Shown here one piece after another: positions 34,434 to 44,786 of a DNA stretch of 64,000 nt. Location: assembly GCA_023213395.1 (NCBI GenBank), contig CM041465.1:89659741-89723740 (forward strand), given 5' to 3'. A program made the position numbers and the translations under genes. The notes under the pieces were generated by a model. That model saw only the letters and a list, made by a program, of their open reading frames with translations. It was not told the origin of the DNA and did not search any database. This stretch comes from Cycas panzhihuaensis (lineage: Eukaryota; Cycadophyta). The first letter of the stretch is position 1, and the number at the start of each line of letters is the position of its first letter.

Positions 34434-34852
34434 ATGTCCATCTACATCTTTACCGATGGCGGAAGCCACGGTAATCCTGGACCTTCTGCCGCTGCGTGGA
34501 TTCTCCGCAGCCCTTCTGGACATGACCTCCTCCGCTCTGGGATCTTCCTCCCAGAGGCTACCAACAACAAAGCTGAGTATACGGCTGTTATTGAAGCCCT
34601 CACTGATGCTCTCCGTTTCCATCACGGATCCATTATTTTACTTTGCGACTCTCAAGTTGTGGTGTCTCATCTCACCCAGGTTTACCAGGTGCGATGCCCT
34701 CACTTGAGGACTCTTGCTCACGCGGATCTCTCTTGGCCCGTTTTTCTTCCGTTGATATCCAGCATATCCCTCGGGCCCTCAATGCTGAGACGGATAGCCT
34801 CGTTCGCCTCATCCTTGAGCGCTGCCTCTCCCTTCTTGCTGACCATCCCTGA
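34434..34852 (+). pseudogene. Archaeal-type RNase H (aRNH) of A
   Basis: The start chosen is the ATG shared with B (63886 there). Motifs: YIFTDGGSHGNPGPSAAAW (first Asp), TNNKAEYTAVIEAL (Glu), ILLCDSQVVVSHL (second Asp), then after a frameshift near 34735 VDIQHIPRALNAETDSLVR (last Asp). All four catalytic positions are therefore present. A second RNase H of this kind is a known acquisition of Tat elements and is thought to support or replace the weak gypsy RNase H. Here it is a separate ORF far downstream of integrase, next to the 3' LTR. Confidence 0.88.
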
Positions 34853-35255
34853 GGTTTGCCTGGCCTTCCCGTCGTCCAAGCCCCAGGTCGTCTGTCGCTT
34901 TGCTTCGCGATCCGCTTGCACCTCCGAAATCGGGTTACTAATGAGGTAAAACTATGGTACCCACTATTTGTTCTTTATTTAGCTATGCATGTTCCTTTGC
35001 ATTCTTTGTGGTGGGGGCAGCCCCCTCACCTGTCTCATTCTTCCAGTCGGTTTCCAGGTGGCCCATAGGCAGCCCCTATGTTATCTCCACCGCCGCTTTC
35101 ATATCCACACGTCCCGCCACGACACTCGCCGGCACCCTTGCCTACTGTTATGATCTTGATTGATATATCTATACACATGTGCTACTGACAGTTGTGTTGC
35201 CAGCATTCGCCATCGCACCAGGCCTCCGAGCGGTGAGGCTCACTTGCCGAGGCGA
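34853..35255 (+). other. Segment between aRNH and 3' LTR of A
   Basis: No gene seen. The bases just before the LTR (GCCGAGGCGA) form only a weak polypurine tract. Confidence 0.4.
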
Positions 35256-35294
35256 TGTTTCCGGCCCGGAATGGATACGGAATCACCGACTCAG

Positions 35295-35301
35295 GTAAGT
35301 G
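35295..35301 (+). promoter_or_regulatory. Consensus splice donor in U3 (A 3' LTR)
   Basis: It reads CAG/GTAAGTG, the ideal plant donor. It is retained in the 5' LTR remnant (23756, TAG/GTAAGTG) and in B (53210, CAG/GTAAGTG). Use is unproven. Confidence 0.4.
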
Positions 35302-35708
35302 AAGGTATGTCTCTCGCATTATCATCGCTTTCTTTTACTGGATGTTTGCTTGCGTATCTGCATGTGTATGACTTTGTGGGCGACCTTGTAGTTGTCCACA
35401 CTTATTTTAGCCTATGACGACTATAGCAGGGGCACACTCCTAGTGAGTGTAGCACCCTGGTGACCACATTACTTCCTGCATCTGCCCTCCTCGCTCCTGG
35501 ATCCACTAGGCTTGCACCACCTCCGTCCGTGTGATGACTCATCATCGTTTGGTCAATTTGCCACCCCGGTCGAGCCCTATTTTTGCTCCTTTGGACCCGT
35601 TTGTTGGCATGTTTACCCCTGGGTAGGTGTTCTAGCTTTCCATTAATCCTTTCGGTCATCTGCCCCCAGCCTGGACTGGTTGGTGGGCCCCATTTTTAGC
35701 TCTAGGTG

Positions 35709-35774
35709 CGTACCGCCGGATTTTTCGCGGTACCGCCGGAATATCCGTGGTACCGCGAAATTCACGGCGGTACG
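35709..35774. repeat. Triple-nested inverted repeat in the LTR
   Basis: Arms CGTACCGCCG/CGGCGGTACG (10 bp) enclose TTCGCGGTACC/GGTACCGCGAA (11 bp), which enclose CGGA-ATA-TCCG. All arms are perfect. In B (about 53627-53695) the same region is present but decayed. Confidence 0.85.
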
Positions 35775-35803
35775 ACTGTCTTAGGTTGTTTTTAAAAATC
35801 CAC

Positions 35804-35838
35804 CGTGGTAATTTCGCATTTATTGCGAAACTGCCACG
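35804..35838. repeat. Hairpin in the LTR
   Basis: Arms CGTGG and CCACG on the outside and TTTCGCA/TGCGAAA inside surround a TTTAT loop. The right outer arm overlaps the G-box. Confidence 0.7.
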
Positions 35839-35840
35839 TG
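35835..35840. promoter_or_regulatory. G-box CACGTG in LTR U3
   Basis: It sits in the symmetric context GCCACGTGGC. G-boxes bind bZIP and bHLH factors in plants. In B it is mutated (CATGTG). A telo-box-like TTTAGGGTTT follows at 35884-35893 and is conserved in B. Confidence 0.45.
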
Positions 35841-37092
35841 GCTCGCGCCTTATTTCTCTTCCAGTCGCGCCCTAATCGCACGCTTTAGGGTTTTGTTTGA
35901 GTACTTAAGCCCTTTTTGGCTCATTTTCAAGGATTCTTTGGCTCACTTTTGGAATTGCTCTCAAGGAAACATCATCCTGCTCTGCTCTTCTCTGCTGTCC
36001 ACTGCTGCTACTGGACCAACGTCCCTCCTTCAGCACCTAACTCTCCTTTGGCGTGGCTGAGACATTCTCCCAGTCCCTCAAACGCCTTGGAGAGGACCCC
36101 TTTCGAGTGATTTCTAGTTGATCTTTGCCCAGGCAGCCCACAAGTGCCCCAAGTGCAGGTGTTTCCCATCACATCTCCGTAGCAGGGTCTCAAACTTGCT
36201 CTACTTCAGATCTGGGCCTATTTCTCAGCCCCTCTTCACTGCTCCTTGGCTGAGGCAAACCCCTTGCCTCTCCTTTTCAGGTATTCCTTGTTTTGTACTG
36301 GTTTTTCTTGTGATATTTATGCTTAAGCTTGTTCGCTCTTGCTTGTTTCTTGAGAGTTGGTTTTCCTCCCTTTTGAGGACTACTATACCACTCTTTCTAT
36401 GCTTCTTGCCTGCGTTTGCTGCTTAAGGCAGTGGCGTTGAGGGGTGGCATAGGTTTTGGAGAGGAGCTGGGTAGATTCCATACCACCTTCCACACTCCTT
36501 AAGCGGCTCTAAGCCCTCCAAAGCCTCCCTCTCGCCCTGTGCTGCCCTTGGCTTACAAACAAGGGTTTGAAGGCTCCCTTTGGTTGTCCAAACCAGCGCT
36601 GTCACAAGTTGCAGCGCTGATTTGGGGCCTTTTGCTCAAGTTTGGGCATCACCCATAAGTCCCCACCACTGGTTTTTGCTTCACCTTTTCTTCCCAGTCA
36701 TCCGGTTTGCTCCTCATAGCATCCCGGTTAGCCGCGGGTGTCCTTGGGCTTCTCCTTGCCCTTTCTGCAGCCGTTTCCAGCCCTTGCTCTTGACTTTATC
36801 CTCGCTACCTCATGGCTCTTGAGGGGAGGTTAGGGTACCATTTGCGAGAGGTAGGCCACTCCAAGGCTTACCCAATCATTTACTTTCACCTTGGTTACTT
36901 TCTTTTGGTACTTTCATTATTGGATTAGCACTAACACATGTATATTCAGATTCTCGTTTATGTTATTTAGGCATATATTGTTAGAGTTTTGTGTTGCATG
37001 TTAGTGTTCTTCCTTCGGGAAGAGAGAGAGACCGCTATTGCTTGCAGGTATTCGGGAAGCGCGGAGAGCATCGCCCGTTGGCCTCGTTACCG

Positions 37093-37194
37093 GTAAGCAC
37101 CTTTGCATGCGTTATATTTTTATGCTGTTTTATTTATTAGTTGGTGCTTCCTTTCTTTCTTGGCATCGCATTTGATTTTCTGGGGAAGGTAAGG
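37093..37194 (+). promoter_or_regulatory. Two further splice-donor-like sites near the LTR 3' part
   Basis: CCG/GTAAGC at 37093 and AAG/GTAAGG at 37189. In B the same places read CCG/GTAAGTG (54999) and AAG/GTAAGG (55100). In a 5' LTR they would lie in the transcribed leader ahead of gag. Confidence 0.4.
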
Positions 37195-37849
37195 AAGCCC
37201 CCTCTTTCACCTGCCGCAACATCTCGCATCCAGTATGTCGCGCGGAGTGGTTGGGTGCTCCTCGAGAAGGCTTCTTCATCACGCACGCCCTCGGCCCAGG
37301 TGCACATTTCATTCCCCTTCGCTACCTCCTTTCCGCCTTTTATTTTTCTTGTAGTAACTAGCATATTGAAAGATAAAAAGGGAAAATTAGTTTGGTACTT
37401 GTTTGCGATTCGTTTATCTTATTACATGTATCTTTACCATTCATAGGAAAGATTGTAGGAGCCCTCTTCTCCCCTACCTTTCCTTCTCTCTCCTTAACCA
37501 CACAAGTGCCTTGCTTTTCGCATCACTCATGTACCCAGTTAGGTTGTGTAGGCATACTCTTGGCCTATCTCCATTAGGTCCTCTCTCCCCCCCTTCTGGC
37601 CACCCAAGGGTGGGAGGGTCCTACTCCTAGGTCAACCTAGGTTTGCCCTACGCACCTTCACCCCTTGTTCGAAGCGGTGAAGGGTCACCTGATAGTAGCC
37701 ATACTCCATTGCAAATCCCGAACTCGCGCTCCAACAAGACGGTGCTCAAGTGATAGTTACTCACCTTTTAGGTTCCACCTTCTATCATTTCACCACTCAC
37801 TCTCCCCCACACCTATCAGTTAGGTAGTTATCCCGTAGCAGCGCGTCCA

Positions 37850-37854
37850 TACCT
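37850..37854. other. Target-site duplication of A, right copy (TACCT)
   Basis: Exact match to 23708-23712. Confidence 0.88.
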
Positions 37855-38966
37855 CCTTTATACTGCTTTTATTTATCAATATACATGCAAATGAATAAAC
37901 ATGCAAAGATGTGAAGTATAAATATTGGATTTTACTATAATCTAGGTGTTTAACTATTACAATATTTTTTTTTTTCCTTTTACTTTTTGAAAAAAGAATT
38001 GAAGTAACCCCTTTTTCTTGTTAATAGAAGGGAAAAAAGTAAAAAAATTAAAATTTTTCTTTTAAACTTAAAATTTGACCAAAAGAGAAAGTATCAAGAA
38101 AAGCGAGAGGAATCCAAATCTTGTATCAGAAACTTCTGTATGACTATGTGACCATACAAAATGACCGAAACATTTTGGCTCAAAACCTCACTCTCTTAGA
38201 TGATAGATCTTATTATGATGAGTTAAAAAGTCTTCTGGTGAAACTTCTAAAAATGAGCAGAAATAACTTGAAACTAATTGAAACTCCTATGAGACTTTTC
38301 TAGGTAGAAATTAGAAATGTAAAGAAATCTCTCTCTGGTGTATCAAATCTGATAAAACTTGATTTGTTATATATCTTAAGGTGAGATCTACTAAAGTCCC
38401 TAAGAAATTTTGACATGCATTAAAATTTTTGAGAAAAGTTTAAAAAAAAAACTCGAATTATGGCCAACTAAACTTCTACTTTTTGAGGCTGATCAAGGCA
38501 AAATGTGGAGATGGTGTAGAAGATAAAAATTCTTCTTTTATTTGGGCATCCCTCTCTACCAATTTATAGCAAAAATAGATGACTTTTAATTTTCACCTAT
38601 TGTAGAGATGAATAGCATTTTTCTAAATGTTTAGGCTTATTATTGGCACTTGCAAGTAGCTAAAAATATACTCTATAGCTCTACAACATAGTTTTTATAA
38701 CTAAAATTTGATTTATGATAAAAACTTAATAGAATCTCCCTTAAAAGAATTTAAAATTAGCTATAAAAATTAATAAAAAACTAATTTTTTTAAGGAGCCT
38801 AGAGTCAAGAAACCTTCTTTTAGCTAATAATTTTGATCCCCAATGCACCTACAAATAAATAGAGAATATTAAAATATGTTGTAAATGAAATACAAATTTT
38901 GCATCATAAAAAATCTCTTAAAATCTTAAAAATAATGAGTGCACTCTCAATACTTCACATTAAAGG
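37855..38966 (-). other. C1 leader, part 2
   Basis: AT-rich sequence between element A and the C1 5' LTR. No ORF above 60 codons. No readable tRNA-Met PBS next to the LTR, so this edge is decayed. Confidence 0.5.
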
Positions 38967-39264
38967 TGAAGGAGAGACAAAATGACTTTGTGCAAGTGGA
39001 ATTGAGAATAAAAAAGAGATGAAAACAAGATATTAAAGCAAAGTTTGGATGCAAGAATGAATAATGACTCCCTCCATGAGATTTCACTTTTTATTATTGA
39101 GGGTGAGCATCAGGGTTAGGGTTTTCTTGCCTAATAATATGAACCCAAAATTACATCCAAATGTACACATAAAGCATATTTCATTAAGAGACTATTGCTA
39201 ACAATATATCCTAAGGTCACTTAATTAATCTACACAAATGACCTTAATACATTAACCTCTTTCA
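38967..39264 (-). repeat. 5' LTR of C1
   Basis: It is the pair of 17666-17980. The right tip TTAACCTCTTTCA is identical in both. The inner tip (TGAAGGAGAG) mirrors the outer tip imperfectly. Confidence 0.65.
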
Positions 39265-39268
39265 AAAG

Positions 39269-40146
39269 TGATCTAGGAGGATCTACCATATGTCAACAGG
39301 AGGTATAAAATACTAGGCATTGGCATAACTAAAAGAGATAGGGCCAAATGGTGTCAAACTAATATAAAATTTTATAGAAAGGAAGAAGACACATGCTAAT
39401 ATATGTGTGAAAAATGTGGGGTTCAAAAGATATCATTTGATTACATTGCAAGCCTTGTTTTATAGAAAATTGATCCCACAGTTAATGGAAAAATAGTAAA
39501 TACATACTATTATTAAATCAATTAAAATAGGGCTAAATGATATCCAAATGAGCTAAAATTTTGAGGAAGTAAAGGGAACATGTTTGCCTATATGTGTACC
39601 AAATTAGAAATGAATTAGGATTCGTTATCCCTAGGTACCAAGCCACAACTTTTTGGAATTGCATGAATGCCACTTAGACAACATGCATTCTAGTTGTTAG
39701 TGTTTGTACTTATATGATTGCCACTTGTTAAATATGCATTTTAGGTTTCTTTCTATAAATTGAGCCCTCTTTAGCTTATTTATGTTGTTAGAGACTTGGT
39801 TCTTGTATGTGAAATACACTTGACTTGGGATCATTATTGAGGGAGTACTTGGAGGGTTGGAGGCCCCCTTATGGTATAATTATATAATCTATTCCTTATA
39901 ATTTGACCATTCTTTTGCTAGTTATTTTCTCCATCATTAAATAGATATTTTTCTAGTTTAATAAAAGTATTATTCTTCCTACCTTGGAGAAATAGCAAGT
40001 ATGAATAATTTGGTGTAGAATTATTCCTTTTATAGGCTCATTCTTATTTTGATGTTATTGGGAATTCTACACTAACACCTTAGGGTCTTAAGGAGAAAGG
40101 TTGGTAATTGACTTCTTCACTAATTACACTCTACTTTGGGATTATA
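39269..40146 (+). repeat. 5' LTR of D
   Basis: Begins TGATC. Pair of 44787-45652. The right end is approximate because the last ten bases differ between copies. Confidence 0.8.
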
Positions 40147-40150
40147 TTTT

Positions 40151-40165
40151 TTGTATCAAAGCATG
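40151..40165 (+). other. PBS of D, tRNA-Met type
   Basis: Reads TTGTATCAAAGCATG, close to TGGTATCAGAGCATG. Confidence 0.65.
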
Positions 40166-40276
40166 TGATCTTTATTGTAGAGACTTGAATGATACAGACA
40201 AGGAAAGGATACTAAGATAAAGGAGAAGCTTTTCTTGTGTTGCAATCACTAAGAAGACAAAGAAAGAATCCAAGCA

Positions 40277-41300
40277 CCATGGCTAAAAAAGAAGATGGAG
40301 AAATCAGATTTGAGAGGCTTGAGAAGAACGTAGAAGTCTTAATACAAATGCTGACCTAACTTCTACCTCTAGTTAAGGGCAAAGGCAAAGATAAGGAAGT
40401 TGAAAAAGGATCCATATATGACCACAACCATAAAGAGGAAGAGGAGGAGACCTTGAAGCACTCATTTGAAAAAAAAAAGGGTACTTCATCTCATCAACTC
40501 TTCAAGGTGGAGGCAAAGTTAGACATTCCAACTTATGATGGAGAGGTAAATGCTGAAAAGTTAGACAATTGATTGGATCAACTTAAAACCTACTTCATAA
40601 TTTATGCTTATAGTAATGCTTAAAAGCTTTCATTTTCTAGGCTTAAGTTATGCAAACATGCATTGACATGGTGGAATATATATTTGAAGACTCATAATGT
40701 ATTTTCTTTTTCATGGATGGATTTTAAGAAAGTAATAAAGAAGCAATACTACCCCATAGGTTATAAGGAAGACCAATGAGTCACTTGGCAATATTTATAC
40801 CAAGGGAGAGGTGTATGTGTCCAATATTATACTTCATTTTTTTCAAGCATGGCATGCTACTTGGTATTAATATAGATGAACATAACACCCTTATGAAATT
40901 CATTGGAGGATTACATGAATACATAAGGAAGGAACTAAGGCTTTTTAAGGTTTAATCTATTGAAGAAGCAAGTAAAATGGCTATTGCAATAGAAAGTAAA
41001 AGCAAGAAACCTACATTCATGTCTAAAGATTCTACTTTTACTTCTAATAAGTATGAAAAGAATCCTAAATTACACTCATTTAAAAGGCAATAAGGAAAGA
41101 AGAAAATGACTAATTTTGTTAAAAGTTCTAACTATTGTGAGCATTGTGATATTAGTGATCATGTTGCAGTAAAGTATTGGAAGTTACATCCAGAGCTAAA
41201 GCCAAAGCATATCAAGGATATGGAATCAAGAAAGAAGGAAAATAGGAAAGCACTACTTTCTGAGGTGGAGCTTCAAAGTGAAAGAGAAGAAGAGAAGGTT
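40277..41300 (+). pseudogene. Gag of D
   Basis: The ATG at 40277 opens MAKKEDGEIRFERLEKNVEV, a charged coiled-coil-like N-terminus. A retrotransposon gag core follows: KLDIPTYDGEVNAEKLDN, then after a stop YFIIYAYSNA, KLCKHALTWWNIYL and WMDFKKVIKKQYYP. A decayed zinc knuckle is at about 41127-41180 (CEHCDISDHVAVKYW, with the last Cys lost). Several stops break the frame. Confidence 0.75.
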
Positions 41301-41870
41301 ACTCTACTTACAAATTATGGAGATGATGCTACAAGGGAGGAATTATTTCACTTGAAGCTTCGAGTAGGAAACAATATTATTAGTGTCATTATAGATTCGA
41401 AGAGCCAAAAGAATTTGATCTCAAAAAAATTGGTAAAGAGCCTTAGGTTGGTAACTACTCCTCACCCTCACCCATATCCTCTTGGTTGGATCTATAAAGA
41501 TATGGAAATGTAAATATCAAAGTAATGTACACTTAAATTTTCCATCACTAATACTTTTGCTGATGAAGTGATATGTGATGTGGTACCATTAGATGTATGC
41601 CATGTTGTACTTAGGAGTCCCTACTTGTGGGATCGAGATGCACTCTTGTATCGAAGGGAGAGAAAGTATCGGTTGATGAAGGATAACAAGGGCTTTATCA
41701 TAGAGGCTACAAAGAAGCACTTAGATAAGATGATATTAATTTCAACCACTCAAGGAAAAAGAATGACCAATGCATGTGGAAAATTTATCATCTTAAATGT
41801 AAGGAGAAAAGAAGAGCCAAGAGATGAATGAGGCCCTTCTACTCACACTCTTCTTATATCACCTAAACAA
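41301..41870 (+). pseudogene. Protease region of D
   Basis: ISVIIDSKSQKNLISKKLV at about 41377-41435 corresponds to the retropepsin motif (IDSGSxxNxIS). The Gly is changed to Lys. It then reads CHVVLRSPYLWDRDALL, matching the DVVLGxPWL block found before RT in this lineage. Confidence 0.7.
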
Positions 41871-42770
41871 ATGCAACAAGTTGAGGAGTTGAAGAGAAGG
41901 TATGACATTCTATTTCAGCATGTTGATGGGCTACTTCCAAAGAGAAAGATAAAGTATAAAATCACTCTTATAGGAGATGCACCATTATCTAATATTGTTT
42001 TGTACAGGCGCTTCATTGTAGAGAATAATGAGATAAAGAGGCAAGTTGAGCAATTGCTTGATCAAGGGGTCATAATACCTTTATGTTCACCTTATGGGTC
42101 ACCAATTATCTTGGTGCCTAAGAAGGATGGAGAATAGAGAATGTGTGTAGAATTTCATGCCTTGAATAAAATCACAATTAAAAGTCGCTACCCCTTGCCT
42201 CGCATAGATGATTTGCTTGATCAAATTCAACATGCTTATTATTTTACTAAGTTGGATTTGAAAAGTGGTTATCACTAAGTTAGGGTTAAAGAGGAGGACA
42301 CATGGAAGATGACCTTCAAAACAAAGCAAGGACTCTTTGAATGGATGGTTATGCCTTTCAGATTGTGTAATGCTCCTATAACATTCATGAGGCTAATGAA
42401 TGAAGTGTTAAGGCCTTACTTGCATAATTTTATTGTTGTTTATCTTGATGACATTTTGACTTTTAGCAACACATGGGAGGAATATTTGTAGCATATAGAA
42501 GATATTTTGAAGACTTTAGCTAAGCATCATTTGAAGCTTAATGTGAAGAAGTGTGAATTTGGTAAGGAGAACTTAATCTTATTAGGCTTTGTAGTTGGAG
42601 GAGGAAAGTTAAGGATTGATTCACTCAAGACTCAAGCCATCCTCAAATGGCCTAGGCCAAAAAATACCACAGAGATGAGAAGGTTTTTAGGATCTTGTCA
42701 ATACTTGAGAAAGTTTATTCTTCATTTCTCATAGGTTGCAACACCTCTATATGGATTGATAGAAGTTAGT
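41871..42770 (+). pseudogene. Reverse transcriptase of D
   Basis: Blocks in order: IKRQVEQLLDQGVIIPL, GSPIILVPKKDG, (stop), [40 protein letters not shown], then IVVYLDDILTFSNTWEEYL with an intact YxDD, and the thumb LLGFVVGGGKL. The stops at 42135, 42276 and 42489 inactivate it. Confidence 0.9.
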
Positions 42771-43200
42771 AAAAAGTTTACTTGGGGTTCCAAGGAGGAA
42801 GAAGCTTTTCTTCTTTTTAAAATTTGTAAAGCATCAGCTTTGGCAATGCCAAATTTGTAAAAGCCTTTTGAAGTAGAAGCTAATGTAAGTGGAAATGTAA
42901 TGAGAGTTGTCCTTATTCAAGATGGAAAGCCTATTGCTTACCATTCGAAAGTCTTCACCCCTCAAGTGAAAAACTACCCAACATATGATCAAGAAATGTT
43001 CGCACTACATCAAGCATGTAAGTATTAGAGGTCCTATTTACTTGGAAAAGAGATTGTAGTTCATACCGATCATAAGGCTCTTCAATTTTTATAAACCCAA
43101 AGTAAATTATAGCAAGAAAGACACATGAAGTAAATGAGTATTTACAACAATTCAATATTGTAACTAAGTACAAAAATGGATCTACTAATAAAATTGTTGA
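42771..43200 (+). pseudogene. RNase H of D
   Basis: FTWGSKEEEAFLLFK marks the start. Then KPFEVEANVSGNVMRVVLIQ (first Asp changed), IAYHSKVFTPQVKNYPTYDQ, MFALHQACKY and IVVHTDHKALQFL follow. Gypsy order is kept, with stops throughout. Confidence 0.8.
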
Positions 43201-43201
43201 T

Positions 43202-44536
43202 ATGTTATCTAGACCACCTTATTCCACTTCTTCTTCTTTTTCTTCTTCTGCTTTTATTTGTAGTTCTCTTATGAGTTTTCAGGTGGAGCCAATGCATCAT
43301 GAAGAGTACAAAGACTTGTACCATGAAGATGAATCCTTGAAGGAAGAATTAGAGAACCTAGCAAAAGGAAGACCTTCCCAACTTGCTTGGAAGGATGGTT
43401 TACTTTTCAAAGGGGAGCATCTCTATATTCCATCAAAAGGAGACAAGATCAAGTGGCTTAGAGAAGCCCATACTTTTAAAGTAGTTGGTCACTTTAGTAT
43501 AGAGAAGACTTTAGTAAACTTGAGAAGATATGTTGTATGGCCAAATATGCAAAATGATGTAAAGAAATATATAAAAGGATGTGTAATGTATAATACTTCT
43601 AAGCCTTCTTCTAGAAAATTAGGATTGTATACACCACTTCCTATTCCCATTAGGCCTTGGGAAAGTATCTCCATAGATTTTTTAGGGGGACTTCCCATGA
43701 GTAGGAAGGAACATGACTGTCTCTTTGTTGTTGTAGATAGGTTCAACAAAATGATATGTCTAATACCTTGTAAGAAGATAATCACAAGACTAAGGGCAAC
43801 TGGGTTGTTCTTTGAGCATGTATGGAAGAATTTTAGCTTGCCTTCTTCTATCATTTTAGATCAGGACACTCGATTCCTTTTATCATTTTGGAAGACACTA
43901 TAGGAGATGATAGATATCAAATTTAAGAGGAGTACAAGTTTCCATCCGTAAATAGATGGACAAACTGAAGTAGTGAACAGAACTTTGGTACATTTATTGA
44001 GGAGATACAATTTCAAGTATCCAAAGACTTGGGATGAATCATTAGCCTTTCTATAATTTGCATTTAATAGGGTAATGCATGCATCACACTCTAAACTACC
44101 TTTTGAAGTTTGTTTGAGATACTTTCCTCAAAGTCCATTTGACTTAGAGTTTTCCATACAAGCTAAGGAAGGATCCACCAAAGAGAAGGAGGGGCATGAC
44201 AAGGCTTTAAGATACTTGGAGAAGATCCAGAGAGTCTATAAAGAAGTCCATGATTAACTTCTAAGGACTCAGTAAAAGTATAAGAAAAGACATGACAAGC
44301 ATATGTAAGAGTGTATTTTTCAAGAAGGAGATTTGGTATGGTTATACTTGAGTAAAGAAAGGTTAAAAGAATAAGGCAAGAAACTCAAACCTATAAGGTA
44401 TTGACCATTCAAGATTTTGAGAAAAGTAGGTGGCAATGCTTTCCAACTTGATCTTTTACCTTATATGCAAATATATTCAATAATAAATGTTGAATATTTA
44501 AAACTCTTTAAGCCCTCCATGCTAGATGAGGAGTAG
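43202..44536 (+). pseudogene. Integrase of D
   Basis: An open stretch of 233 codons (43202-43903) contains the zinc-binding His pair (AHTFKVVGHFSIEKT) with a damaged Cys pair (GCVMYNTSK). The core start ISIDFLGGLPMSRKEHDCLF carries the first Asp, and IILDQDTRF the second (SDRDxxF usually). After a stop come [11 protein letters not shown] with the final Glu, and a C-terminal part with FQEGDLVWLYL and VEYLKLFKPSML. No clear chromodomain. It ends at the TAG at 44534-44536. Confidence 0.88.
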
Positions 44537-44770
44537 GACTAGTTTACTTTACCTTCAGTTGATGACTTGTATTTGGAAAATGAGGAGCCTCTCAAGGAAG
44601 ATTGTATCTTGAAGAGAAAATCCACCAAAATAAGACATAAGATACATGAATCTTTCAGGATTGGAGTAACAAGATAATGGCCTAGTAAGGCCAAGTGGTT
44701 TAGTAGGCAACAAGGAGAACAACGCTTCCCCTATCTCTAATTCTAAGCCAAATAGGAGTTGGCTATTTAC

Positions 44771-44786
44771 CAAGGAAAAGGAGCCA
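44771..44786 (+). other. Polypurine tract of D
   Basis: Purine-rich CAAGGAAAAGGAGCCA lies directly before the 3' LTR start TGATCC. Confidence 0.65.

Larger units (their letters stand above)
23713..37849 (+). mobile_element. Tat-lineage gypsy element A (14.1 kb)
   Basis: It is bounded by TACCT duplications and LTR tips TGTTTCC and GCGTCCA. Order: truncated 5' LTR, tRNA-Arg-like PBS, gag, protease, RT, RNase H, integrase, a 3.8 kb segment with an antisense PMD-related gene, archaeal-type RNase H, and a full 3' LTR of 2594 bp. The second RNase H and an antisense gene behind pol fit Tat elements such as Grande and RIRE2. It is GC-richer than its surroundings. Stops, a deletion in integrase and the lost 5' LTR make it inactive. 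It inserted into the leader of C1. Confidence 0.9.
35256..37849 (+). repeat. 3' LTR of A (2594 bp)
   Basis: It begins TGTTTCC and ends GCGTCCA, followed by the TACCT duplication. It matches the B 5' LTR (53167-55867) end to end. ORFs up to about 100 codons inside it are not conserved in sense between copies and are taken as chance. It contains a nested inverted repeat, a G-box, a telo-box-like motif and several consensus splice donors, listed separately. Confidence 0.9.
17666..39264 (-). mobile_element. Old copia element C1, interrupted by element A
   Basis: The LTRs are at 17666-17980 and 38967-39264 in the same orientation. Between them, on the minus strand, run gag (about 22980-22100), protease/pre-integrase, integrase, RT, RNase H and a PPT, which is the copia order. 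Element A (23713-37849) sits in the leader between the 5' LTR and gag. Removing A leaves about 7.5 kb, a reasonable full length. The LTRs differ at roughly one base in five by eye, so it is old. No clear PBS is readable next to the 5' LTR. Confidence 0.72.

Noticed and set aside
35160-36426. ORFs of 80-100 codons inside the A LTR
   Set aside because: Not kept as open frames in the B LTR and without any domain; LTR sequence is GC-rich, which lengthens chance ORFs.
40277-44536. Endogenous pararetrovirus (caulimovirus) origin for D
   Set aside because: D has LTRs, a PBS and an integrase, and no movement-protein-like region; it is an ordinary gypsy element.
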